Position numbers and translations under genes: made by a program. This document shows, piece by piece, positions 1 to 8,613 of a DNA stretch of 38,884 nucleotides (within the stretch, counting starts at the first letter, position 1; every line of letters begins with the position of its first letter). This stretch comes from Oscillospiraceae bacterium (GTDB lineage: Bacteria > Bacillota > Clostridia > Oscillospirales > CAG-272), in assembly GCA_015064585.1 (NCBI GenBank), contig SVRY01000024.1, positions 1 to 38,884 of the forward strand, read 5' to 3'. Under the pieces are notes generated by a model, which had not been told where the DNA came from, did no database searches, and saw only the letters and a list, made by a program, of their open reading frames with translations.

Positions 1-1
1 T

Positions 2-964
2 GACTGCCCCGGCCACGCCGACTACGTTAAGAACATGATCACCGGTGCTGCTCAGATGGACGGCGCTATCCTGGTTGTTGCTTCCACCGACGGTCCTCTC
101 CAGCAGACCCGTGAGCACGTACTGCTCGCTCGTCAGGTAGGCGTTCCTGCAATCGTTGTATTCATGAACAAGACCGACCTGGTAGACGACGAAGAACTGC
201 TCGAACTGGTTGAAATGGAAATCCGTGACCTGCTTTCTCAGTACGACTTCCCCGGCGACGATATCCCGATCATCCGTGGTTCCGCTCGTGAAGCTCTGGA
301 ATCCGCTTCCACCGACCTGTCTTCTCCCGAATACGCTTGCATCCTCGAACTGATGAGCAATGTTGACGAATACATCCCCACTCCCGAAAGAAAGGCTGAC
401 CTGCCCTTCCTGATGCCCGTGGAAGACGTATTCTCCATCTCCGGCCGTGGTACTGTTGCTACCGGTAGAGTTGAACGTGGTACCGTTAAGGTTTCCGATA
501 CCGTTGAAATCGTTGGTTTGACCGACGAAAAGAAGACCACCGTAGTTACCGGTGTTGAAATGTTCCACAAGCTGCTGGATCAGGCAGAAGCAGGCGATAA
601 CATCGGTGCTCTGCTGCGCGGTGTTGCTAAGAACGAAATCGAAAGAGGTCAGGTTCTCTGCAAGCCCGGCTCCATCCAGCCTCACACCAAGTTTGTTGGT
701 CAGGTTTACGTTCTGACTGAAAAAGAAGGCGGTCGTTCCAAGCCCTTCTTCGCTGGCTACCGTCCTCAGTTCTACTTCAGAACTACCGACGTTACCGGTA
801 ACATTGATCTGCCCGAAGGCGTTGAAATGTGCCGTCCCGGCGATAACGTTGACATGACCGTTGAACTGATCACCCCCATCGCTATCGAAAAGGGTCTGCG
901 TTTTGCTATCCGTGAAGGCGGCAGAACCGTTGGTTCCGGCGTTGTTGCTGAAATTCTCGCTTAA
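2..964 (+). CDS. tuf: Elongation factor Tu, C-terminal 320 residues (5' end cut by window)
   Basis: EF-Tu is the GTPase that carries aminoacyl-tRNA to the ribosomal A site. The window opens inside the G3 motif (DCPGH, first five visible codons), so roughly the first 80 residues are missing. NKTD (G4) is at visible residues 56-59 and is followed by the G5-like GSARE, then by domains II and III ([13 protein letters not shown]; the end [13 protein letters not shown]). The frame is intact to TAA at 962-964. Codon use is strongly biased, as in highly expressed genes. A strong terminator follows 20 nt later, so tuf is the last gene of its operon, probably the str operon. The identification is certain; only the start is unseen. 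Confidence 0.98.
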   Translation, partial: DCPGHADYVKNMITGAAQMDGAILVVASTDGPLQQTREHVLLARQVGVPAIVVFMNKTDLVDDEELLELVEMEIRDLLSQYDFPGDDIPIIRGSAREALESASTDLSSPEYACILELMSNVDEYIPTPERKADLPFLMPVEDVFSISGRGTVATGRVERGTVKVSDTVEIVGLTDEKKTTVVTGVEMFHKLLDQAEAGDNIGALLRGVAKNEIERGQVLCKPGSIQPHTKFVGQVYVLTEKEGGRSKPFFAGYRPQFYFRTTDVTGNIDLPEGVEMCRPGDNVDMTVELITPIAIEKGLRFAIREGGRTVGSGVVAEILA

Positions 965-983
965 TTTGATATAATCAAAAAGC

Positions 984-1014
984 AAAAGGGCAGTTGTAGC
1001 GCAACTGCCCTTTT
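984..1014 (+). terminator. Intrinsic terminator of tuf
   Basis: A 13-bp perfect stem (984-996 with 1002-1014) has a 5-nt loop, and its 3' arm ends in TTTT. It lies 19 nt after the tuf stop codon and separates tuf from the riboflavin transporter unit. Confidence 0.9.
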
Positions 1015-1039
1015 AAAATGCGATTTGTTCGCATATAAT
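1011..1039 (+). promoter_or_regulatory. Candidate promoter for ribU
   Basis: A perfect -10 TATAAT at 1034-1039 lies 17 nt after a weak -35 (TTTTAA, 1011-1016) that overlaps the end of the tuf terminator. A start near 1046 would place the whole FMN riboswitch, including its upstream hairpin, in the leader. Confidence 0.5.
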
Positions 1040-1062
1040 AAAAATGCAATTTCTTTTACCGA

Positions 1063-1204
1063 TAAAGGAATTGTCCTTTAGGGGTTGGTGAAATTCCACA
1101 CCGGCGGTAAAGTCCGCGAACACCAAAAGGTGCCGAACAGGTGAGATTCCTGTACCGACGGTGGTCAAAAAAATATTGACCGAGAGTCCGGATGAGAAAA
1201 GGAG
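1063..1204 (+). promoter_or_regulatory. FMN riboswitch (RFN element) with P1 covering the Shine-Dalgarno sequence
   Basis: The conserved RFN blocks are present: GGGTTGGTGAAATTCC-like, ACCGGCGGTAAAGTCCGCGA, GTGAGATTCCTGTACCGACGG and AGTCCGGATGAGA. P1 pairs 1074-1079 (TCCTTT) with 1198-1203 (AAAGGA). The latter is part of the ribU Shine-Dalgarno sequence (1198-1204), so ligand binding should block translation directly. Immediately upstream, 1063-1069 (TAAAGGA) can instead pair with 1074-1080 around a 4-nt loop, which would free the Shine-Dalgarno. No terminator lies between the aptamer and ribU, which fits translational control. Confidence 0.95.
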
Positions 1205-1210
1205 AATCAT

Positions 1211-1900
1211 ATGAATAAACAGACATCCAAGAATACCCGCCATGTGCGCGAGCTGGTTTATATGGCTGTGTTTACAGCTCTTGCTTTTGCGATAGCGCTT
1301 GTTATCCGATTTCCTGTGCCGCCTTTTTTGACGCTTGATCTGAAGGATGCGGCAATTGCCATTGGTGCGATGGCTTGCGGACCGTTTTCTGCCATTTTAA
1401 TGACAGCGGCAGTGGCTATGCTTGAGTTTTTTACTGTGGGTGACACAGGCGTTTACGGATTGATCATGGATGTACTTTCCAGCGTGGGTTTTGCATTTAC
1501 TGCAGCACTGATTTATAAATATAAAAAAACCTTTGCAGGTGCTGTTCTTTCGCTCATTTCTGCAGTTTTCGTAATGACGAGTGTTATGGTCGCGGCGAAT
1601 CTTTTGATCACGCCTTATTATATGGGCGTGTCTGTTTCTGCGGTGCGCGATATGATCCCCACATTGTTATTGCCGTTTAATTTTTTGAAGGCGACGCTGA
1701 ATGCTGCTGTGGTAGCGCTATTATATAAGCCCCTGACAAAGGCGCTGTCAAGAATTCTTGGAAAACAAAATAGGCATCCCGTCACCCACAAAAAGGGTAA
1801 TAGATCGCTCTGGATGACCTTTGTGGCTTTGGGTGTGATCATTGCCGCGTTGCTTGTTTTGTTTCTTGCGATGGATGCGGGAGTTGATTTTTTTAAATAA
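1211..1900 (+). CDS. ribU: Riboflavin transporter, ECF-type S component
   Basis: Substrate-binding S component of an energy-coupling factor importer, bringing riboflavin across the cell membrane. The 229-residue protein is almost entirely hydrophobic with about six membrane segments. The family signature region LDLKD (residues 42-46) follows the first segment and is followed by the usual Gly-rich stretch. Lys-rich loops lie at about residues 105-108 and 178-198, and a last segment is near the C-terminus. The AAAGGAG site ends 6 nt before the ATG, which fixes the start. The FMN riboswitch directly upstream independently supports riboflavin as substrate. The shared energizing module (EcfA/A'/T) is not in the window. 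It is a single-gene unit ending at a modest hairpin. Confidence 0.93.
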   Translation: MNKQTSKNTRHVRELVYMAVFTALAFAIALVIRFPVPPFLTLDLKDAAIAIGAMACGPFSAILMTAAVAMLEFFTVGDTGVYGLIMDVLSSVGFAFTAALIYKYKKTFAGAVLSLISAVFVMTSVMVAANLLITPYYMGVSVSAVRDMIPTLLLPFNFLKATLNAAVVALLYKPLTKALSRILGKQNRHPVTHKKGNRSLWMTFVALGVIIAALLVLFLAMDAGVDFFK

Positions 1901-1931
1901 GCAGATCAATGATGTTTCTATCTGCGTTTTT
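1901..1931 (+). terminator. Probable weak terminator of ribU
   Basis: GCAGAT (1901-1906) pairs with ATCTGC (1920-1925) around a 13-nt loop, followed by GTTTTTG. The stem is short (6 bp), so efficiency is uncertain. Confidence 0.5.
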
Positions 1932-1966
1932 GTTTGAAAAAAATCCGGTTTTTTTGCAAAAAACTA

Positions 1967-1995
1967 TTGCAAATCAGCGAAAGCTGTGTTATATT
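1967..1995 (+). promoter_or_regulatory. Promoter of the metK leader
   Basis: TTGCAA (1967-1972), a 17-nt spacer, then TATATT (1990-1995). The predicted start near 2002 lies just before the SAM riboswitch. The 11-mer AAAACTATTGC (1960-1970) overlaps the -35 box and recurs at two other promoters in this window. Confidence 0.8.
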
Positions 1996-2007
1996 AACTT
2001 GTACATA

Positions 2008-2094
2008 TCTTATCAAGAGAGGCGGAGGGACTGGCCCTGTGAAGCCCGGCAACCTGCAGGAATGCTGTAAGGTGCCAATTCCCGAGAGATGAGA
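2008..2094 (+). promoter_or_regulatory. SAM-I riboswitch (S-box)
   Basis: The S-box core elements are present: AAGAGAGGCGGAGGGACTGG, CCCTGTGAAGCCCGGCAACC, AAGGTGCCAATTCC and CGAGAGATGAGA. P1 pairs 2008-2014 (TCTTATC) with 2088-2094 (GATGAGA). It precedes a strong terminator and metK, so SAM binding should end transcription before the SAM synthetase gene, giving product feedback. Confidence 0.97.
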
Positions 2095-2110
2095 CCCAAA
2101 CAAGGTGCTT

Positions 2111-2138
2111 AATCCTCGGCGAGAGCCGAGGATTTTTT
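2111..2138 (+). terminator. Riboswitch-controlled terminator upstream of metK
   Basis: A perfect 10-bp stem (2111-2120 with 2125-2134) is closed by a GAGA tetraloop and followed by a T-run. It lies 16 nt after the S-box aptamer and 26 nt before metK, the usual expression platform of a SAM-I riboswitch. Confidence 0.93.
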
Positions 2139-2164
2139 GTAGAAAAAGAAAGGTGAGAAGCGTT

Positions 2165-3346
2165 ATGAGTAAGAGAAAGTTTTTTACATCTGAATCCGTG
2201 ACCGAAGGTCATCCCGACAAAATTTGTGATATTATTTCCGATTCCGTTCTTGATGAAATGCTTCGTCAAGATCCTTATTCCCGTGTTGCTTGTGAAACCA
2301 CCGCCACCACCGGTATTATTTCGGTAATGGGCGAGATTACCACCAAGGCAGCTATTGATATTCAGCATATTGTCAGAGAAGCGGTGCGCGAAATTGGCTA
2401 TGACCGTGCGAAGTACGGTTTTGACTGTGATACCTGTGCGGTGATCTCTTCCATTCATAGCCAGTCTCCCGATATTGCCATGGGTGTGGATAAGAGTTTG
2501 GAAGCCAAAGAAGGAGACATGACCGATGGCCTTGACACCGGTGCGGGAGATCAGGGTATGATGTTTGGCTATGCTTGTAACGAAACACCTGAATTGATGC
2601 CTCTGCCCATTTCGCTTGCTCATAAGATGGCAAAACGGTTAACTGAAGTCAGAAAGAACGGCATGCTTTCGTATCTGCGTCCCGATGGTAAAACACAGGT
2701 AACTGTAGAGTATGTGGATGATGTTCCCTGTCGTGTAGATACTGTTGTGGTATCCAGCCAGCACGATGCGGATACTACTTTGGAGCAGATTCGCGCAGAC
2801 ATCATTGAGCACGTGATTCGTCCTGTGGTTCCTGCGGAATATCTGGATGAAAATACGAAGATCTATGTGAATCCCACAGGTCGTTTTGTTGTGGGCGGTC
2901 CTCAGGGTGACTCCGGGCTCACCGGCCGTAAGATCATTGTAGATACATACGGCGGCTATTCACGCCATGGCGGTGGCGCTTTTTCGGGTAAAGACCCCAC
3001 CAAAGTAGACCGTTCTGCGGCATATGCTGCCCGTTATGTTGCCAAAAACGTGGTGGCAGCCGGACTTGCCGACCGTTGTGAAGTGCAGCTTGCGTATGCG
3101 ATCGGCGTAGCCAAGCCTGTTTCGGTGCTGATCGATACCTTTGGAACAGCCAAAGTATCCGAAGAAAAGATCGAAGAAGCTTTGGGACAGCTGATCGACC
3201 TGCGTCCCGCGGCAATCATCGAACGTTTTGGACTCAGACGTCCCATTTACCGTCAGCTTGCTGCTTACGGTCATATGGGCAGAGAAGATCTGGATATTTC
3301 CTTTGAAAAGCTTGATATGGCGCAAGAGCTGAAGAAACTGCTCTGA
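2165..3346 (+). CDS. metK: S-adenosylmethionine synthetase
   Basis: Makes SAM from methionine and ATP in the cytoplasm. The 393-residue length is normal for the family. Visible signatures are GHPDK (residues 15-19, ATP site), the GAGDQG hexapeptide near residue 120, and the Gly-rich GGGAFSGKD loop near residue 270. The ATG at 2165 is chosen because it has an upstream AAAGGTGAG site and gives the standard N-terminus. An in-frame GTG at 2105 would lie inside the leader before the terminator and is not used. Expression should fall when SAM is plentiful, through the upstream riboswitch. It is monocistronic, with its own terminator 30 nt downstream. Confidence 0.98.
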   Translation: MSKRKFFTSESVTEGHPDKICDIISDSVLDEMLRQDPYSRVACETTATTGIISVMGEITTKAAIDIQHIVREAVREIGYDRAKYGFDCDTCAVISSIHSQSPDIAMGVDKSLEAKEGDMTDGLDTGAGDQGMMFGYACNETPELMPLPISLAHKMAKRLTEVRKNGMLSYLRPDGKTQVTVEYVDDVPCRVDTVVVSSQHDADTTLEQIRADIIEHVIRPVVPAEYLDENTKIYVNPTGRFVVGGPQGDSGLTGRKIIVDTYGGYSRHGGGAFSGKDPTKVDRSAAYAARYVAKNVVAAGLADRCEVQLAYAIGVAKPVSVLIDTFGTAKVSEEKIEEALGQLIDLRPAAIIERFGLRRPIYRQLAAYGHMGREDLDISFEKLDMAQELKKLL

Positions 3347-3376
3347 GTCATACGATTCTAAGTTTGCATACAATAG

Positions 3377-3415
3377 AAAAGGGGCTTCCGAATAAAACGG
3401 CAGCCCCTTTTCGGA
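3377..3415 (+). terminator. Terminator of metK
   Basis: AAAAGGGGCT (3377-3386) pairs with AGCCCCTTTT (3402-3411), and an inner CCG/CGG extends the helix. The T-run is part of the 3' arm. The GGAGG at 3413-3417 directly after it could act as a ribosome binding site for an alternative recD2 start at 3423. Confidence 0.85.
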
Positions 3416-3512
3416 GGTTTGTATGCTTTGGGATATTTTGTTTTCCATATTGGCGGTATATGAAGGATATTTACTGATATGTATATTATTTGAGAAAGAA
3501 AGGAAGGCTATC

Positions 3513-5741
3513 ATGCAGGAAAATAATGCAAAAGAAGAACTGATTGAGCTGAATGGTATCGTAGAGCATGTTACCTTCCATAGCGAAGATACAGGATACA
3601 GTGTTCTGGAAATATCCACCGATGATAATGATTTTATAACAGCAGTGGGCATTATTCCGTTTATCAGTGAGGGTGAAGGAATCAGAGCACTGGGAAAATG
3701 GGAAGTGCATGGTACATACGGCAATCAATTCCGTGTGGAATATTACGAAAAACGACTTCCCGACGATGAAGAGGCGATTTTAAGGTACCTTTCCTCCCGT
3801 GCGGTAAAGGGAATCGGCCCCGGAACTGCTGCCAAAATTGTGTCGGCATTTGGCAGGGACACCTTTGAGGTAATGGAACATAATCCGGAATTCTTGGCGC
3901 AGATAAACGGTATCTCCATGAAAAAGGCACTTGAGATCGGACGCAATTTCAAAGCGCAGTTCGGTATGCGCTCGGTTATGATGTTTGCTTCCGAATTTTT
4001 TGGTCCCAGTATTGCCGTTCGTATTTACAAACGCTGGGGAAGCGCCGCCATTGACCAAATTCGATTGAATCCATATATTTTATGCGAGGAGATTGTGGGT
4101 GTCGGATTTGAACGGGCAGATCGAGTGGCGCAAAGTTTGGGCCTTTCGGGAGACAATCCCGACCGCATTCGGGCGGCAATACGGTATGTTTTACAGTATA
4201 ACGCCCGCAACAACGGAAATGTGTATCTGCCAAGCGATAAATTGGTTGCTGCTGTTTCGCAGTTGCTGTCGGTAGCTGCACAGGCTGTATATCCGCAATT
4301 GGAGATGATTTTGGATGCGGGAGCTGCGGTCAGCCGTAAAATGGATGATTGTGACGGCATTTATCTAACTGAATACTATGAAGATGAAAAGTATATCGCA
4401 AGCAAACTGGATTTGCTGGAAAAGACCGCTCCCCCGATCGAGGAGGGAGATGGAGAGCGAATGATTTCCATTATAGAATCTGAAAACGGCATTTCCTATG
4501 CATCTATGCAGAAAAAAGCCATGCTTTCGGCACTATCTTCGGGGGTCATGGTATTGACAGGAGGACCGGGTACTGGTAAAACCACGGTTATTCGCGGTCT
4601 GATCCGTATTTTTGAGAGCTTTGGCTATCAAGTTGCCCTTTCCGCTCCTACGGGAAGAGCTGCCAAACGTATGTCGGAAGCCACCGGCAGAGAGGCTAAA
4701 ACCATCCATCGAATGTTGGAAATGGAGTTTAACGGGGGCGAAGAGGTGAAATTTCATCGGGATCATAATCATCTTTTGGAGGAAAACGTGATTATTGTGG
4801 ATGAGGTTTCCATGGTAGATACTCGTTTGATGGCGGCACTGCTGCGCGCGATTAAACCGGGCGCTCATCTTTTGTTGATCGGTGATGCGGATCAACTGCC
4901 TGCAGTGGGGGCAGGCAATGTACTCAACGATATTATCGCTGGCGGGCGATTCCAAACGGTATGTTTAAAGGAAATATTCCGTCAAGCAAAGCAGAGCCGT
5001 ATTATCACCAATGCGCACACCATTAACGCAGGCGAATATCCAATTTTGAATGACAAGAGCAGTGACTTCTTCTTTTTGTCAAGAGAAAGGGAAGAGGATA
5101 TTGCGTCTACTGTGGCATCTTTATGGCATATGCGGCTTCCCAAAGCATACGGAGAACCGATACGCGATCAAATTCAGGTGATCACACCCACTAGAAAAGG
5201 ATATTCCGGTACTGAAAATCTTAATAGTATCCTGCAAACCTTACTCAATCCGCCCTCTCCTGATAAAAAAGAGAGACATGTGGGCGGCAGAGTATTTCGA
5301 GAAGGGGACCGTGTCATGCAGGTGCGCAATAACTATGATATTATATGGCATCGTGAGGATAATTCAGCGGGTTCGGGCGTATATAACGGCGATATAGGGA
5401 TTCTGGAATCTATTGATATGTTCAATGAAAAAGTGATGATACGCTTTGAAGAGAGACTGGCTGAATATGATTTTACGATGCTGGAAGAATTGGAGCATGC
5501 ATATGCCGTGACAGTTCATAAAAGCCAAGGCAGTGAATATCCCGTGGTGATCATTGCGCTGGGTGCTTTTATTCCCAAGCTATCTACCAGAGAACTTTTA
5601 TATACGGCTGTGACCCGTGCACAGAAAATGGTGATTATTGTAGGAAGCGAAAAAAGTATACAGAGTATGGTTGACAATAATATGCGTCCCAAACGATATA
5701 CGGGGCTTTGCCGGTGGATTGAATCGTATGGGCAAGGTTAG
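3513..5741 (+). CDS. recD2: RecD2-type DNA helicase (RecD-like, without RecBC)
   Basis: A 5'-to-3' superfamily 1B DNA helicase linked to DNA repair and replication-fork handling. The 742-residue protein has an N-terminal OB-like segment (LNGIVEHVTF, family-typical), helix-hairpin-helix-like repeats (VKGIGPGTAAKIV, INGISMKKALEIG), Walker A GGPGTGKT (residues 350-357), Walker B VDEVSMVD (Asp-Glu at 430-431), motif III GDADQLPAVGAG, and the C-terminal UvrD-type VHKSQGSE (His669). The ATG at 3513 follows AAAGGAAGG and gives the normal N-terminus. An in-frame ATG at 3423 would add 30 hydrophobic residues and is treated as an open question. The end overlaps the next gene by 14 nt. Confidence 0.95.
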   Translation: MQENNAKEELIELNGIVEHVTFHSEDTGYSVLEISTDDNDFITAVGIIPFISEGEGIRALGKWEVHGTYGNQFRVEYYEKRLPDDEEAILRYLSSRAVKGIGPGTAAKIVSAFGRDTFEVMEHNPEFLAQINGISMKKALEIGRNFKAQFGMRSVMMFASEFFGPSIAVRIYKRWGSAAIDQIRLNPYILCEEIVGVGFERADRVAQSLGLSGDNPDRIRAAIRYVLQYNARNNGNVYLPSDKLVAAVSQLLSVAAQAVYPQLEMILDAGAAVSRKMDDCDGIYLTEYYEDEKYIASKLDLLEKTAPPIEEGDGERMISIIESENGISYASMQKKAMLSALSSGVMVLTGGPGTGKTTVIRGLIRIFESFGYQVALSAPTGRAAKRMSEATGREAKTIHRMLEMEFNGGEEVKFHRDHNHLLEENVIIVDEVSMVDTRLMAALLRAIKPGAHLLLIGDADQLPAVGAGNVLNDIIAGGRFQTVCLKEIFRQAKQSRIITNAHTINAGEYPILNDKSSDFFFLSREREEDIASTVASLWHMRLPKAYGEPIRDQIQVITPTRKGYSGTENLNSILQTLLNPPSPDKKERHVGGRVFREGDRVMQVRNNYDIIWHREDNSAGSGVYNGDIGILESIDMFNEKVMIRFEERLAEYDFTMLEELEHAYAVTVHKSQGSEYPVVIIALGAFIPKLSTRELLYTAVTRAQKMVIIVGSEKSIQSMVDNNMRPKRYTGLCRWIESYGQG

Positions 5742-6429
5742 TGGATTTTTGCGGGATCTGTTCTTTATGCCGCAGTGTTATGTGTGCGGAAAGGAACCAG
5801 ATGATAACGAAGACGGCTGTCTTTGCCGTATTTGCCGTGACCGTTACTTGCGGGAACGGAAGGTGGAATGTGCTATTTGTCATAAACGGTATGATTTCTG
5901 TACCTGTCGTCCGCGATTTGCATCACCTTATATTGAAAACTATGTAAAGGTACTTCGTTACCGCGAAGAAAGCGCGGCGGGCAGAATTCTTCTGACAGCA
6001 AAGGATCTGCCAAACGCAGGGCTTAATCGGTTTATAGCGGGCGAAATGGCGGAGGTTATTTGCAAACGGGGTATTAAGGCGGATCTGGTTACCTTTATCC
6101 CCTGCTCGGACGCATCTTTTTGCAAAAAAGGATTCGATCATGGGGAGGAGTTGGCAAAGATGCTGGCAAAGCAACTGAAAATCCCGTGGGCGTCATGTTT
6201 TAAGGTGAGCGCAGGATCACAGCAAAAACAGCTTTCTGCCGAAGAACGGCTTACCAATAGCCGTAATTCTATCACCCCGAACCGTAAAATCAAAGATCGG
6301 GTGGAAGGTAAACGGGTATTGCTGGTGGACGATATTCTGACCACGGGTGCATCGGCACTTGTATCTTCGGTGTATTTGAATGATAACGGTGCATCTTCGG
6401 TGGTTTTTGTTTCGTATGGCAGTAAATAA
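5728..6429 (+). CDS. comF: ComF-family phosphoribosyltransferase-like protein
   Basis: The ComF family combines an N-terminal zinc-finger-like region with a phosphoribosyltransferase fold and is linked to DNA uptake during competence and to DNA handling. Of the 233 residues, Cys17/20, Cys31/33/36, Cys48/51 and Cys58/60 form the metal-binding part. The PRPP-binding loop VDDILTTGAS is at residues 200-209. The ATG at 5728 lies inside the 3' end of recD2 (14-nt overlap), which suggests translational coupling; its own ribosome binding site is weak. An upstream in-frame ATG at 5671 would add residues unlike the family. Pairing with recD2 fits a DNA-processing theme. The exact role outside naturally competent species is unknown. 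Confidence 0.88.
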   Translation: MGKVSGFLRDLFFMPQCYVCGKEPDDNEDGCLCRICRDRYLRERKVECAICHKRYDFCTCRPRFASPYIENYVKVLRYREESAAGRILLTAKDLPNAGLNRFIAGEMAEVICKRGIKADLVTFIPCSDASFCKKGFDHGEELAKMLAKQLKIPWASCFKVSAGSQQKQLSAEERLTNSRNSITPNRKIKDRVEGKRVLLVDDILTTGASALVSSVYLNDNGASSVVFVSYGSK

Positions 6430-6499
6430 AATACAAAGAAGACATGGGATATAGCATATTGAATCAGTATTTATTGTTTGTGGAACCTATAAAATAAAG

Positions 6500-6543
6500 A
6501 AAAGCGACAGTTTGATACCGTTTGGTAAAAAACTGCCGCTTTT
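6500..6543. terminator. Bidirectional terminator between comF and the capA-like gene
   Basis: Arms 6500-6513 and 6530-6543 pair over 14 bp with one mismatch (6506/6537). T-runs occur on both strands, so it can serve comF (forward) and the convergent capA-like gene (reverse). Confidence 0.85.
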
Positions 6544-6562
6544 TCTTTGGCAAATTGGATTG

Positions 6563-8374
6563 TTATTGATTCTGAATGATTGTTTGAATATCTTCGGGCA
6601 GATATTGCAGATCAATATTGTCCTTCAGATATCCGTAAAGACGGCTGACGGAAAGCGTGTTTTTAATATCGCTGTTCTTGGGATAATTGCCAATACCGTG
6701 GCTCTTGGCAAGCTCTTCGGTGAGGTCGGTGATACGGTATAGTGCACTTTGACGGTAATCCATATTGTAATAGAAAACATAGGGGTCCAGCAGGAGGTTT
6801 TCTATGGTGATCTCGCCGCTTTGCGGGTCTTTTACAAAATCAAAGGTTAAAAGACAGGAAAGCATATTTTGTTCGGTTGCCATATTGGATACCAGTGTAC
6901 CCAGAGAGTATACGCAGGGAACGCTGCTTCCGTTGTTTGCTTTAATATATTCAACACCCTGGATTACGTGAGGATGTGCGCCTATAATAATGTCGGCTCC
7001 ATTGTCGGCAAGCAACTTTGCAATTTGTTTTTGGCGATCGGTTACAGAAAAGCTTTCTTCGTCTCCCCAGTGCATAAAGACCAGAATTGCGTCCGCTTTG
7101 GTTTTAGCCCGCTCCAGATCACCGATGATGGCATCGTCGGCTACCCACGGAACAAATAAACCGGAGCTGTTGAAGTTGGAGGGAAGCTCATTGGTAAAGG
7201 TCGTATATGCCAAAAGGGCAACTTTGATGCCTTCTTTTTCGATCACGCGGATCTTCAGAGCGTCGTTGTTGGCTTTATAGTAGGCGCCCAAGCGGATCAC
7301 GTCTTTTAAGGTGTCTAAATACGCCATGGATTTTTGCAATCCGTCGGTTCCTTTGTCCAAACAATGGTTATTGGCAAGAGAAATGATGTCAAATCCAAGG
7401 TCTGCCAGCGCTTTGACTGCTTCTTGCGGAGCGTTGAGCTTGGGGTAGGACGTAGGGGATTCGCCTGTAAAAACAGTTTCCTGATTGATCATGGCAAAAT
7501 CGGAGTTAGCTACCTTTTCGGCAATACCGTTATAGATTGACAGAAAATCATATCCGTTGCCGCCCATGCGTTCTCTTGCATCGTTATAAATGCCCGAGTG
7601 CAGCAGATTGTCCCCAGCCGCCAGCAAAGTAAATCCGGCGGGAACCTGTACGGACAGCAATCTTTGATAAATTCCGCTTTCATCCCGAATGGTGATTGAT
7701 GTGCTTCCGGAAGCCAGCGCTTTCATATTTCCGTTTTCATCCACGGTGACAATTTGAGGATTGTTGGAAATGTAGAAAAGTTTGGTACTTTCATCTTTGT
7801 AATACGGAACAAAAGTTGCTTCGATTTTTGCTGTTTTGTTTTTGCTTAGTTTAATAGTATTGGCGGCAAGCGTAATGCCGGGATTGGCGTTTTTTTCGCG
7901 TGCTACTGTCACCTTGCAGATCGCGCTGTAGCTTGCGCAGGTAACGGTAATCTCTGCGTATCCTGCTTTCAAAGCAGTGATCATACAGCTTTGGTCGATG
8001 GTTAGGACGGTGGGATCGGATACGGCAAAGGTAATTGTTTTGTCGTCCTCGGGAAATGCAGGGGTGAAGGAAACTTCCAGGAGAATACTGTTGTTAGGAA
8101 ATAATGTCAATTCGCTCTTGCCGAGTTTGATACCGGCATTTGGGTCGGGCTTATTGTTGTTATCGGGAGTTGGCGGATCGGGAATTTGATTGTCAGGGGT
8201 GGGCGTTTGGGGATCTTGTGTGCCGGGTGAGGGAGGATTGGGCACAGAGGGATCCTCAATGGGGTTGTTGGGGATGACATCTCCCGTTAATGAACCTGAT
8301 TGCTTTTGGCAGGCGGTAAAAATACCCAGAAACAGTATAAAAGTGAATAATAACGCTGAAAATCTTATTTTCAT
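6563..8374 (-). CDS. CapA/PgsA-family metallophosphatase-like lipoprotein with two Ig-like (Big2) domains
   Basis: A 603-residue exported lipoprotein: signal peptide with lipobox FTAC (Cys22), a Pro/Asn/Asp-rich linker (about 23-77), two tandem bacterial Ig-like group 2 domains (about 78-235), then a CapA domain. The CapA domain shows AAGDNLLH, INQETVF, SLANNHCLDKG, FMHWGDE and GAHPHVIQG, the metal-site pattern of the calcineurin-like fold. The family takes part in poly-gamma-glutamate or capsule synthesis, but no capB/C/D partner is nearby, so the substrate is unknown. The start at 8374 follows a strong AGGAGG; a longer in-frame reading upstream would cross the promoter. It is a single reverse-strand gene with its own promoter and terminator. 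Confidence 0.87.
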   Translation of the reverse strand: MKIRFSALLFTFILFLGIFTACQKQSGSLTGDVIPNNPIEDPSVPNPPSPGTQDPQTPTPDNQIPDPPTPDNNNKPDPNAGIKLGKSELTLFPNNSILLEVSFTPAFPEDDKTITFAVSDPTVLTIDQSCMITALKAGYAEITVTCASYSAICKVTVAREKNANPGITLAANTIKLSKNKTAKIEATFVPYYKDESTKLFYISNNPQIVTVDENGNMKALASGSTSITIRDESGIYQRLLSVQVPAGFTLLAAGDNLLHSGIYNDARERMGGNGYDFLSIYNGIAEKVANSDFAMINQETVFTGESPTSYPKLNAPQEAVKALADLGFDIISLANNHCLDKGTDGLQKSMAYLDTLKDVIRLGAYYKANNDALKIRVIEKEGIKVALLAYTTFTNELPSNFNSSGLFVPWVADDAIIGDLERAKTKADAILVFMHWGDEESFSVTDRQKQIAKLLADNGADIIIGAHPHVIQGVEYIKANNGSSVPCVYSLGTLVSNMATEQNMLSCLLTFDFVKDPQSGEITIENLLLDPYVFYYNMDYRQSALYRITDLTEELAKSHGIGNYPKNSDIKNTLSVSRLYGYLKDNIDLQYLPEDIQTIIQNQ

Positions 8375-8411
8375 GAAAGCCTCCTGTGCCGAAAATGCGG
8401 TATACAATATT

Positions 8412-8440
8412 AGTATACAACGTATTTTGTGAAAAAGCAA
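8412..8440 (-). promoter_or_regulatory. Promoter of the capA-like gene
   Basis: On the reverse strand, TTGCTT (8435-8440), a 17-nt spacer and TATACT (8412-8417). AAAACTATTGC (8437-8447) overlaps the -35, as at the metK and S10 promoters. Confidence 0.8.
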
Positions 8441-8543
8441 TAGTTTTATAAATATTATGAAGACTTGATTTGGATGGATTGTATTGGTTGCGTGTTGAAT
8501 ATCATAAAAATAAAAACTTCCCAAAAGATTTTTAATAAAGCGG

Positions 8544-8572
8544 TTTACAATTTCGATGAAATGTAGTAAAAT
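8544..8572 (+). promoter_or_regulatory. Promoter of the U32-family gene
   Basis: TTTACA (8544-8549), a 17-nt spacer and TAAAAT (8567-8572), 41 nt before the ATG. It is divergent from the capA-like promoter. The stretch between them is AT-rich with no further clear element. Confidence 0.75.
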
Positions 8573-8613
8573 AAATATGAATATATATCTGCATGGAAAG
8601 GCAGGAGGTATAG

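Noticed and set aside
2105-2164. N-terminal extension of metK from GTG 2105
   Set aside because: It lies across the riboswitch terminator and adds 20 residues foreign to the family; ATG 2165 has the ribosome binding site.
5671-5727. Earlier start of comF at 5671
   Set aside because: Inside recD2, no ribosome binding site, residues unlike ComF; ATG 5728 fits better.
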